Shown piece by piece: positions 36,552 through 48,500 of a DNA stretch of 64,000 nt (position 1 is the stretch's first letter; each line of letters opens with the position of its first letter). The DNA is from Cheilinus undulatus (taxonomy: Eukaryota; Chordata; Actinopteri; Labriformes; Labridae). The stretch covers positions 33,626,151 through 33,690,150 of the forward strand of contig NC_054877.1 in the NCBI RefSeq assembly GCF_018320785.1, written 5' to 3'. Position numbers and translations under genes: made by a program. Under the pieces are notes generated by a model. That model had not been told where the DNA came from and ran no database searches. It worked only from the letters and a program-made list of their open reading frames with translations.

Positions 36552-39500
36552 ATGGAGCCGTCCGCGGCCATGGGCTGTGTGAATATCGGCAGTCTCACCA
36601 GCACCTTACCGGTGATCCCCTACCAGAAACTGACCGACCTGTACTACCTGAGCAGGGGAGGCTTCGGCACCGTGTTCAAGGCTCAGCACTCAGACTGGAG
36701 GACTACTGTGGCCATTAAGTGCCTCAAACTGGACGCTCCTGTTGGAGAAAGGTAACACAGTGACGATTCATTAAACGATTTCGCCAGTATTTAGAGTTTA
36801 AAAGGATTTCAGTGGCGTTAGATTTTGATTATTGGTGCAATCTTAACTGTAGTATTCAGGTTAATTCAATTTTTACAGCCTCTTCTAGAGCTGTCATGAT
36901 GGGAGAATATTACATGTGAGCAACAAAAATACAAGTCATACGCATTCAATATTGGGACCTCTCTTGTTTTTGTTTCTGAAATTGCATGCAAATTCCTGCG
37001 CACTGAATTGCATAAATATGTTGATAATGTTTTGGTGTTGAACCTAGGCTGCACAAGAATACTGTATTTGTATATTTTCCACAACATTTAGGAGTGTGGC
37101 TGCAATTTTGATGGATTAATCCCACTTGTAATAATCACTTGTCTGAAAAAATGTATTTTTTTAAGCTTTGGTGCTTTCATATATTATTGATCATTAATAA
37201 TTGGAGGGAATCATTTGAAACTGAGTTCTTGCTTTTGCTATGTCTGTTACAGCACTTCGTAAACATTTGTTTTTAAAGGTGCTATATAAATAAAGTTATT
37301 ATTATTATTATTATTATTATAAAACAAGTTGTATTTAAAAAGCAAGTCAGCCTCAGTCACCTCAGATGCAGCACCTGTCAATGGTGGAAATCCCAATTCA
37401 AGATTTTTATCTGTCAGTCACAATCCAATCAAAATCTTGCAGGTACACTTAAATCAGATGTATTATTATATTCTGGGATGTTGTTTCATCATTCTGGGAA
37501 TAGCTGTGGGGTTTTTCTTTGGATGATAAAATCACTCTGCCCTCCAGCTGTTTGGTTGGAAAAGAGACTAGCCTAAACCCACATGATCAAATCTGCACAG
37601 ATTAAAAATAAAAGGATATTTATTCATCCAGGGTACTTTATAAAATTGAAAGTGCCGTGACTTCTCTATGTAATGTATTTTAATTGAAAAAAATAAATTC
37701 AGAGCTGTCACCAGATTTCCCTGCCACTTTGATTCACAAAGTCACTTCTGTGCTCACATGTTTACCATATGGATGAGGGAAAGTAAACATGAGTTTATCG
37801 GCCAAAGAAATAGCTATAATAAGAAGGCGACTTCAGGATCATGTCAGATAGACGCCAAGAGAAATTAAGAAGTAAAGCATGATAAAAATGAAACTGATGC
37901 CAAATTTGAGCGAATAAATACAATAATCCTTTGCCTTCTGGGGGGGCATTTTGTAGCCTTCAGGTAATCGGATATTGTGATGTATAGTTATATCACAGAG
38001 TCACTATATTGGGATATTTATTGTTATTGTGGGCCATGTATTGTGAATTGTATTTTTGAGTTACCCTGTCATTCCCACTGCACAACACTTTTTCATTCTA
38101 ACTGTTATTTCTTGTTACTTTTATAACATTTATATTGATACTGATATAGTGGCCAGTTGCTGACATATTTGCGTGCCAGATTTCTCTCTCTGGCTCTAAT
38201 AGAGATGCTTGTTGTGTGTTGTGAGTTGTTTCTTTGTCCTGGGTCTGTCCCTATGACTTCATCAGTCTGCTTTTCTGTGGTTTAGATTCAAGAGAAACTT
38301 GCACAACTCCAAATTTCCACTCATGATCTTAGCTACAAAGCTGTGTGGTGCATCAGTATTTAAAAACAGAAACCATGCACTCCCTGTGTTTGACAGGGAA
38401 ACAAATAGAATACATTTTTAATGTATAATTATATAAGATAACAAAAGGAAGCCTGGATGTCATTACTTTAAACAACAGTATAATCATTTAAATCATCAAG
38501 GTGATTGTTGATCATTCAAGAGACTATTGTTACAGTATTAGTCAACTTCCAACATGGCACTGTCTTGCTTTCTGTGTTCAGTGACAACAGTGCAAATGTC
38601 GTCCCTGTTTTAGTATGTCTGTCTCCCTGCCTAAAAAAAAAAACACTTAGTCTGCTTTCCCGGCTGTTTTTCAGGGAGAGGAACTGTCTGCTGAAGGAAG
38701 CCGAGGTGCTGCACAAAGCCAGGTTCAACTACATTATCCAGATATTTGGCATTTGCAACGAGCCTGAGTTCTTCTGCATCGTCACAGAGTTTATGAGCAA
38801 TGGTTCTCTGGACCTCTTACTCCATGAGGTAGCTATCTGTCATCTCGTCACTTCATAACCCAAAGAGTATTAAGAAAATAATCCAACAACACAACAGCTT
38901 AATCTAGTACTTGTTGGAGAATTAATATGGATAGAGAGTTAAAAAGAGACCAGATGTCTTTGGATTGAAGGCATTCCTATTGTGTAAGTTACTTCTTTCC
39001 CCCAGAGAAGGAAAAGACAACATTTATCCTACCAGAAAATAAAAAGCTCAAGAGAGAGCGTAATGAATGTTCTGCAGATCACGATTTGCCACTTTTGTTG
39101 CCAGAAAGACTGTAGTGAAAGAGTCTCTGTTTATTTGGTGAGCTGCTCCAAATCCACCCCTGTGTCTTTGATGCTTCATTAACACGCCACCGCATTTCTG
39201 CTGGTGTGGCTGTGAGCAAAAGTGAAACTTGGACATTTTCAGAGTCTGTGATGAAACTTTGAAACAAGTTGAGCCCCGAGGAAAAAGCAAATTAATTTAG
39301 AGTGGGGGAAATTCCCACTTGTCTTGGTTGTGTAGATTTTCTCTTGCATCACAACTGACTGCTTCAGACTGAAGTTTGAAAGCAATTTAACACAAGTTTC
39401 CCCTCTACATGTATAACTGATGGCATTTTTCTTGCTAATTTATTAATCAGCTTGCTTGTCTGCTGTGTGTACCCGCAGAAGGACGTGTACCCTGTACTGG

Positions 39501-42500
39501 CCTGGCCTTTACGGCTGAGGATCCTGTATGAGATTGCCCTGGGGGTAAACTTTCTCCACAACATGAACCCTCCTCTCTTACATCATGATCTGAAGACGCA
39601 GAACATCCTGTTGGACGGAGAATTTCACGTGAAGGTACGTGTGTAGGTGGGAATGTGGTTCAGTGGGAACTGTATGAGAGACAAAGCAATAAAAACATTT
39701 GACAAGTTCCCTGAGAGTAGCTGCACATACTTATGTGTACAGTTTCCCAATGAGTGCTCTGGTGTGCATGTGTTGACCCACAAACCTACTTAAATATTAT
39801 TATTAGAGCCGACACAGTTAGTACAATAAATAAAAGTTAGATGACAGAAAATAAATGGCCTGTAATAAATAGCTATTTTGAAACTCATAATTATAATATA
39901 GAACAAAATGTCTGGATTCATGTTTTTAATAATAAAGATTGCCTGCTTTGCTTTAATGTATAATAATTACCTGATAATCATAGAGGTTTGAATTGTTTAG
40001 CCAATATGGTGAACATCTGAATTTTTGTCTCAGTCTTAGTGATTAACCTTCAGTAAAAGCAGATTTTAGTTTTAGGTTCTGTTCTTTCATCTTAGATTAT
40101 TTTCCCCTGTATATAACGGTTATGTAAAACCTAGATGCAACATGATGAGTGACCCCCCCCCCCCCGTCTTCTCATTCCCAGTAAGCCTGCACCGTTCAAA
40201 TCCGAGTTAAGACAACAGTGTGATAAGCTTAAGAAGAGAGGAAATGGCCAAAATAACAAACAAAAAATACATGATCAATCCCTAATATTTCCTAACAGAG
40301 TTGAAATAATCAAACAAATGACAAATATCTTACCTGTAGTCACACCCTCAGACAGAATTGGCTGGGCCGCTGAAATACCCAGAGAATGGACCCTCGCCAG
40401 TTGTGATTTGATGATGATGTCACTGCAAGTGTGTCGGATCAGTAGCATTTTGCTAGCATCATGGCTAACAGTTACTTCATTTTGGAACTTTGAAAGCTTT
40501 ACCTTTTGCCCTATATTGCCAATTTTGACTCATTATTGCAGAACTTTTAGAACTATTAGAACTATTGTGCAACTTATGACCAATTTTTGCTCGTAACAAC
40601 TCTTTACCCATTTCGGCCACATTTTTGCCTTTTTTGGACATTTTTTTGCTAATCTTTGCCTCTTCTTTTTACCACTTGCAACTTATTTCACTACTTTTGC
40701 CCATTTTTTCCTCACTGTAACCCATTTTGCCACTTTTCACTATTTTTTGTCACTTTTCTGAATTATTTAATTCCTTTCGATTAAAGTTGACTCAGTTTCT
40801 TTTCTTTCTTTTCTGGCTTTGGAAACAGCCATTTAGGCCTAACGACTTTTGCCTCTTTTTACCACTTGTAACTAATTTTCTCCCTTTTTTGCCACTGTAA
40901 CCCATTTTTAAATCACCTTTCATAATTATTTAATTATTTTCCAGTCGTTACTGTTTCTTTACCTTATTTTCTGGCATCCTGACATATGTACACATTATGG
41001 CATACTTATGAAGTCTAACATTATTTTTCAAATTGTTTAGTTCAGTGGCCCCTTCCATATTGTTAAAATAACCAATTAAAAGGTAATTCTGATTTGAGAA
41101 AAGGGGTTTACATTTTTGAAATTACTATGTTGTACTGAATCAATAAAATTATTTTTTGTTGCTTTAATTAAAGTAGTCATTATACAGGTTACAAATAAAA
41201 TACATTTATCACAGCTTAACTTTACAATTGATCATGATTTTCCGTGATTTTCTGTTACAGGTGGCCTTGCCTGTACTCTTAACAAAATAAGGAGTGGGCT
41301 GTTGTCAAAGTAGCAAAACCAAGCTTATTTTAAAAACAACTAAAAGAGAAGTTAACTTGTCGGGTTTTCATTCTCAGTAGCCACCACTAAAAACAGAAGG
41401 ACAACTTTCCAATGAAACAGCTCAGATGTTTCTCATTCATGAAACTAAAAGCTGATTACATATTGGGCATTTTGAACATTGGTGAAATTTTGTGTCTTTG
41501 TCCCCAGATTGCAGACTTTGGCCTCTCAAAATGGAGGCAGCTCTCCGTCAGTAAAGGCTCCGGGTCTAAGCCCACAGAAATGGGGGGCACAGTGATCTAC
41601 ATGCCCCCTGAGAAGTACGAACCCTCCAAGAGCCGCCGGGCTGATGTAAAGCACGATATGTACAGGTGACACACCAAATTCCTGACACAGAACTTACAAG
41701 GAGGTTAGAGAGGAGAGGTGAAACATTTTGTGTTGTTTTGTGTCCAGAGAAAAACTTTAATCTCAATAATCTTTAATATTTAAGATGTTAAATTGTTCAC
41801 TGGTTAGTGATTGAGCATGTAAATGGATATATGCTTCTGATACTTCATACTCTCAAACTGTTTGTTGAGCACAATAAGAGCTCGGTGAACCTTTACGGGA
41901 AGTTTTCCTGTCTGATAAGGTGAGATAAAGTCACAATTGTTAGCATGCCACAACCTAACCCTGCAGGGATTTTTGCCAAGGGCTTATTCTGTTAATCATT
42001 AGTGGTGAATATTTTGACAGGAATCTGTCAGAGAGGAAGAGTTGTTACAAATGGAGTTTTAAGAAAGTTAGGAAATAAAAAATCTCGTCAGGATTTTGTC
42101 ACATAAGTTTGGATTGCTGCAAAAGTCAGCTTGCTGTGAAGTCCCTGAGCTTTGAGGGAAAGTACCGTTGGAAAAGACTGATGCAACTCTCATTTCCTTA
42201 ACTGTTTCTCTCTTTAATGCCAACTCTTTAGCTATGCCATCATCATGTGGGAGGTCCTGTCCAGGCATATTCCTTTTGAAGGTAAATATTTTTTTGTGTA
42301 TGTCTTAATTTCTTCGTGGTGCTACTAGACTAATCTCTGATATGTTTGCTTGTGTTATCAGATGTGACCAACCCCATGCAGATCATGTTTAGCGTGCTGC
42401 GTGGGACTCGTCCTGACACCGGTCTGGACAGTCTGTCTGCTGACATCCCCAGCAGAGAAACCCTCATCAATTTAATGACGTGCGGCTGGACCGCCAACCC

Positions 42501-45500
42501 TGACGAGCGACCTTCTTTCCTCAGTAAGCTCTCACTGAATTGTAGGGACTCAAGAATACAAACTCCTCTCTTTAGATAGCTACACCACACTGTTGGGGCT
42601 GTTTGGACTGTTTAAGATGACGCCTCTTATCGTGTTGAGTAACTTCAAATTTCTCCTGCTCAGAGTTGAATTTTATCCTGACAGAGCAGTGACTCAGTAT
42701 CAGCTTCCTGTCACATGTGAAAATTTTCTCCCCTTTCTTTACTGAAACTCATTTATTTTTGGAAAGAGGAAGAAGCCAAAGCCCACAGGGCATGTATGCA
42801 GATCAAGTCTGTAGATCATTCACTATTGCAACGTGGTAAAACTCACGCTGTAATGTTTTGAGTGACTGGTCACCACCCTTTTACATATTAAGATTAATGC
42901 AACATTAATGTAAAAGTAATAAATCTTTAGAAGTTACACTGAAATATATATATTTTTTAATAACAAAAGTAAGAGGATTCATGAATTTAGCTTGTTTATT
43001 TTATTCTATTTTATTCTGACCAAGGTTTATACTATGCAAATAATTCTTTACATTTTTCATTAGATTATTAATTAATTAATTTATTTTTACTTTTTGTTTT
43101 CAATTTCAGTTTTAATTAGCTCTAAATGCTGTTAGCTTAGTTTAGTTTTATTTCGTGAAAATGCTTGATTTTTTTTCTTTTCTTTTCTTTTTTTTTTTTT
43201 TTAAGATTTATTTTTGGGCTATTTATGCCATTATTGACAGCAGAGGACAGTGGATAAAATTGTAAACAGGAGTGAGAGAGCTGGGGAGAGACATGCGGGA
43301 AAGTGCCACCGGCTGGATTCAAACCCGGGCCAACCGTGTACATGGGGTGCACCATAAACTGCTAGTCCACCTGTGCACCTAAATGCTTGGGTTTAGCGGG
43401 CGCTCCAGTTTGGCTTTGGTGCATCCTAAAGGCACCACTCTCCTCCACCTCATTAGAGATAAGCTGCAGGTCTATTTTCAGCTTTTGCTGCTGCTAAACC
43501 ACATCAGTCCCCATAGAGCAGATCAATCCAGACAGCTGGAAAATTCTGCTAATTATCCAGTCAACTTCAAAATACAACACAACTCCCAATCGTTAATCAT
43601 CACTATATCAACATTATGTCTCATCATGCAGCACAAGCAAAAGGGCATTGGGAGATCAGTAGGTTACAGAGCTACAACAGTGCCATCTACAAGGAAATGT
43701 TATATTTTTTTGGTGAAAAAAATGTGCATTTTAATTGTTTTTTTTTAGTTTTAGTTTTAGTGAACTATAATTATCTTGATAGTAATAATGTAATGATTTT
43801 GTAAAAACTATAAACTGTGCTGTGTGACTGAATTTCTCCTGCTTGACATACACTGTATTGCCAAAAGTATTCAGTCACCCATCCAAATAATTGAAATCAG
43901 GTGTTCCAATCACTTCCATGGCCACAGATGTATAAAATCAAGCACCTAGGCGTGAAGACTGTTTCTATAAACATTTGTGAAAGAATGAGTCACTCTCAGG
44001 AGCTCAGTGAATTCCAGTGTGGTACTGCGATAGGATGCCACGTGTGCAACAAGTCCAGTCGTGAAATTTCCTCACTCCTACATATTCCACAGTCAACTGT
44101 CAGCAGTATCATAACAAAGTGGAAGCGATTGGGAACAACAGCAACTCAGCCACGAAGTAGTAGGCCACGTAAAATGACGGAGTGGGGTCAGCAGATGCTG
44201 ATGCGCATAGTGCACAGAAGTTGCCAACTTTCTGCAGAGTCAGTCGTTACCGACCGGGATATGGTATGGGGTTGTTTTTCAGGAGCTGGGCTTGCCCCGT
44301 TAGTTCCAGTGAAATTAACTCTGAATGCTTCAGCATACCAAGAGATTTTGGACAATTGCATGCTCCCAGCTTTGTGAGAACAGTTTGGGGATAGCCCCTT
44401 CCTGTTCCAACATGACTGTGCACCAGTGCACAAAGCAAGGTCCATAAAGACATGGATGAGAGAGTTTGGTGTGGATGAACTTGACTGGCCTGCAAAGAGT
44501 CCTGACCTCAACCCGATAGAACACCCCACCTTTGGGGTGAATTAGAGCAGAGGCTGAGAGCCAGGCCTTCTCGTCCAACATCAGCATGGGACCTCACAAA
44601 TGCGCTTCTGGAAGAATGGTCAAAAATTCCCATAAACACACTCCTAAACCTTGTGGAAAGCCTTACCAGATGAGCTGAAGCTGTTATAACTGCAAAGGTT
44701 GGACCAACGGCATATTAAACCTTATGGATTAAGAATGGGATGTCACTTAAGTTCATATGTGAGTCAAGGTAGGTGAGTGAAAACTTTTGGCAATACAGTG
44801 TATTTATAAAGTGCAACAACACAATACACAGCAAATAGTAAAAAGCATACAGTGCTTAACAAATTTATTAGACCACCCTAACCTAACCAAAGTAAGGTTT
44901 ATGCCACAGCTGCCCTAAATTAACAGCATTGGTAATTACCAAAATCATTTTTTATGTTTCCACAATGGTTAATACACCAATATGTAGAAGCTCTTTAACC
45001 CAAATGATATTTTTAATGCTAAAATATCATTTTTATTGTTATCCATGAATTTTCAAATTTACTACTTTACAAAAAAAACTGAAAAAATAGTAAAGCACAT
45101 TAATATTCTGTGATTAATATGTCAAATTGTAGTTATTTACTTGCATTCCTGAACAGAAAAATTTGTTTTAGTGGTTGAATGTTATGCTTGATAAATTTCT
45201 GACTTCTTAGAGAAGCCCAGTGAGCTGGCTCAAATTTGGGTGAATTCAGTTTGAAATCCCTCATTCCTGTTCAAAATGGTAAATCGTGGAGAGCTCACTG
45301 AAATTGAAAGAGTCCACATTTAGGCACTTCATGATGCTGGATGGTCTCTGAGACAAATATGACAGGTGGTCTAATAAATTTGTCAAGCACTGTATGTGTT
45401 GTAATTTAATTCACCATGAACTTGTTGTAAATACACTTCATGAAATGTGCATAGACTGAATTTAAGCTTACAAATTTTTTAATGCTTCAGTTTAAAGGAA

Positions 45501-48500
45501 TAAACAACAGAGGAAGAATCACCAGTGAACATCAGGGAGTTTCTGAACATGCCTCTGGCAGAGAGAGCTGGGGTTTACCAGTTTAAGTATTTTACCATGC
45601 ATTGTTCCTGGTTTTCAAATTATTCGTGTGTTCATACTAAGATATTTTTATTTAAATTGCAGAGTGTCTAATTGAGCTGGAGCCCATGGTGAGGAGCTTT
45701 GATGAAATAGACTTTCTGGAGGCCGTGTTGGAGATCAAGAGGGCAAAGGTCAGTCTAGAGAGGGTCTAGAATCTTTCTCTTTTTTTTCTGAAATGAAACG
45801 GTGAAGTTAAGGTCATTAAGATGTATAGTAGAGAGATGATGTGAAATAAAGATGGTGAGAGAGTTAGGTTCCTACATGTGAAAATAGATCCTCAGACTGA
45901 GCTCTGTTCACTGTTTAATTAGTTTGAATCTGAACTTTCTCTGTAGAAGTTGTTTTCCTTAACTAAACACAGTTGACCACGTGTAGGTGTAACTGTACAG
46001 TGAAGGTCAGAGCTTTAAACCTGAAAGAAAACACTCACACAGTTGACCACTAAAATTGAAACCTAAACTTAAAAGCTAATGTCTGAGTCATCATTAACAG
46101 CCCTGTTTGTCTCAGTGGTTTTATGTCACACTGGTCTGACAGAGTGGACGTTGAAAGGAATCCCCTATGCTCAGAAAACAAACTGGAGCTACAAGTTTCA
46201 CACAAATAACTGTGTTTGTGTGATGTTTGACTTGTGCTGTGACTAAGACGGAGTGGAAGGTCAGAATCTTTACTTCATAATTTCCCCTAAGCATATCCTT
46301 CCTCTTTCCAGTCTCAGTTTGAGAGAGAAACACAGTTAACAATGAACTAACAAAAACTACCCTCCATAGTATTTTTCAATTCTTGTAGATACCTGACATC
46401 TTTTTTAATTTGAAGAAATATTTTAGCTTAAAATAGAATATGTTGTATGATGTCAGCTAAACACTGATGTAAATGGAGGCAGAAAGAAAAAACACTCATG
46501 GTTTTTCACTTTTTACTGTAAGTGACAAGTACATCATACTTGCCAAATTAGCTTGATATAATTGACAGTATTTTTTTTATCCTAATTTAAAACATTGTGT
46601 ACACTATCCTTGAATGGCATAAAGGGAAAAAAACGCAACTATAGACCTTTTGCATGTGACGGCACATAGCCTGTCTGTGGACAGAAAAAAAAGGCATGTT
46701 GCTTAGTGGACGCCAGCGCCAAATGAATATGGCTGTCAGCAAATTCCCTACAGCAAAGCTTGGAAAGCTTTAAATGTCAGTATTGGATACTTGCAAACCA
46801 TTTTATGTCTAGCTTGCAATAGAAGCACTGGATGGTCTAATGCTAATGCTAACAAACACCGGTGTTACAGTTTAAAATGTAACCCTGTTTACTGGTGACT
46901 TTCAGCGGTAGGAGATGTCAATATAGAAAGAGTGTAGCTGTCCATTAAACACATGTCTGAAAAGCAGACATGGCTTTCAGATACATTAACGTTACTTAAA
47001 AAGTGTTTGTGTATTACAAAGTGCAATTAATGAGACACTAACTTTAATTTTGTTTAAATCAGGCATCTGCAAAGTCACTTAAGTTTTCTTTTCTAATACT
47101 GATCTCAGTAAATGTATTGTATTGCTCAGTAAATCTTTCCAAATAGCATTATTGTCTACAAAGACACTGATGAATTCTTAAAATCGGGAAGCAAGTGGTA
47201 TAGTTTAGTGTTTAAGAAATGTCTCCAGTTAATCCAGCACCAGTTAAACCGTGACTCCGGTTGTATACATCAGACAAATAAAAGGTGACATGTCTTGAAA
47301 CATTTTTGGTTGTGTTTCGTTACTTCTGAGCCTTAAAATCAAACATGTCATTAGGTTTTTTATGATCATTTAAAACAGTATATATTTTTTTAATTTTAAT
47401 GATTTTTAGATAATGTAAATGACCTCTCATGACCCATCTGTGTATTGTAGGGGCCCACACTTTTGAAAACACTGATTTAGAGATTAAACAACCACTTACT
47501 ATAATTTAAAACATGCAATTTTTGTCACTTATATATTTGGACATTTTAATGAAAAACAGAACTAAACAAAGATATTCACATTGACAGCTATGCAGGCATC
47601 AAGGCTTTTTTCTGCTTTCAGCTCACTTCCTATGTAAAGTCAAACACCTTCATCAGTCTGTTTTCACAGGTCTCTCTGTTTGTGAGAACTCTTAAGCTGA
47701 CTTGGCCCATTTGTAGAGTAGTAAATAGATTAATCCTGTTCTGTTACTGTGTGTTGCTTTAAGGCCCCCTAAATACACCTTGACCATAATTAGTGATTAA
47801 AAGGTTGTATAATGTCACCACAGAGTACATAAAAGAGGTCACCATATATGACTTTTAAAATGTATAGACTGAGATACACAAGTAATGTTAAGTCTACAGT
47901 TTTTACCATTAGATTTTAAGAGGAAGCTTTTTAAACACTTAAAAGGCAGTAAAAGGGGAAAATTTCAGAAACAGTGAAACAAATATACTGCTCTACAAAC
48001 AAGCTGTTTGGCATATTCTTTTATTATTTCCACTCTTTCTGTACATCCTTAAAATGTTTCCTTGTTGGCAGAGGTTTCTTGTAATTGCATTAAAGACATG
48101 AAATGATTTGTTTGTTTGAACACGATATCAAATTTTTTATAGTTACTAATCTACCCCATCAGTATGGCTCATGTTCCCCTCTGTCCTTGTTCCTCATAGC
48201 TGATTGGTCAATCAGGCTGTTGTTCAGCTCGGTCAGAATGTGAGAAGAGGAGCGAGGAGGGATCTCTGAACATGCTGAAGGACAGACACAGTCCATGGCA
48301 GGTCAGTAGCTGAAAAAGTCTCAAACATTAATCACATTAACAGTGAGAGTGATGAAGAACATGAGCATTGTTGTGATGTTATTGGGGTTTTTTTTTTTGA
48401 GGATCTGTCAATAAAGTTTTATTGTGTGCTCCGCCACAGGAAAGCTCCACCTCTGGCTCAGGCTCTTGTTCCTCTCAGGACACAGACATTTCTCTACCAG

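Noticed and set aside
39583-39606. HHD in place of HRD as a sign of an inactive ripk2 kinase
   Set aside because: RIPK2 orthologues normally have HHD with the catalytic Asp kept, so it is not a lesion.
43315-43369. tRNA gene
   Set aside because: Promoter boxes belong to a SINE with an A-rich tail; no complete tRNA fold.
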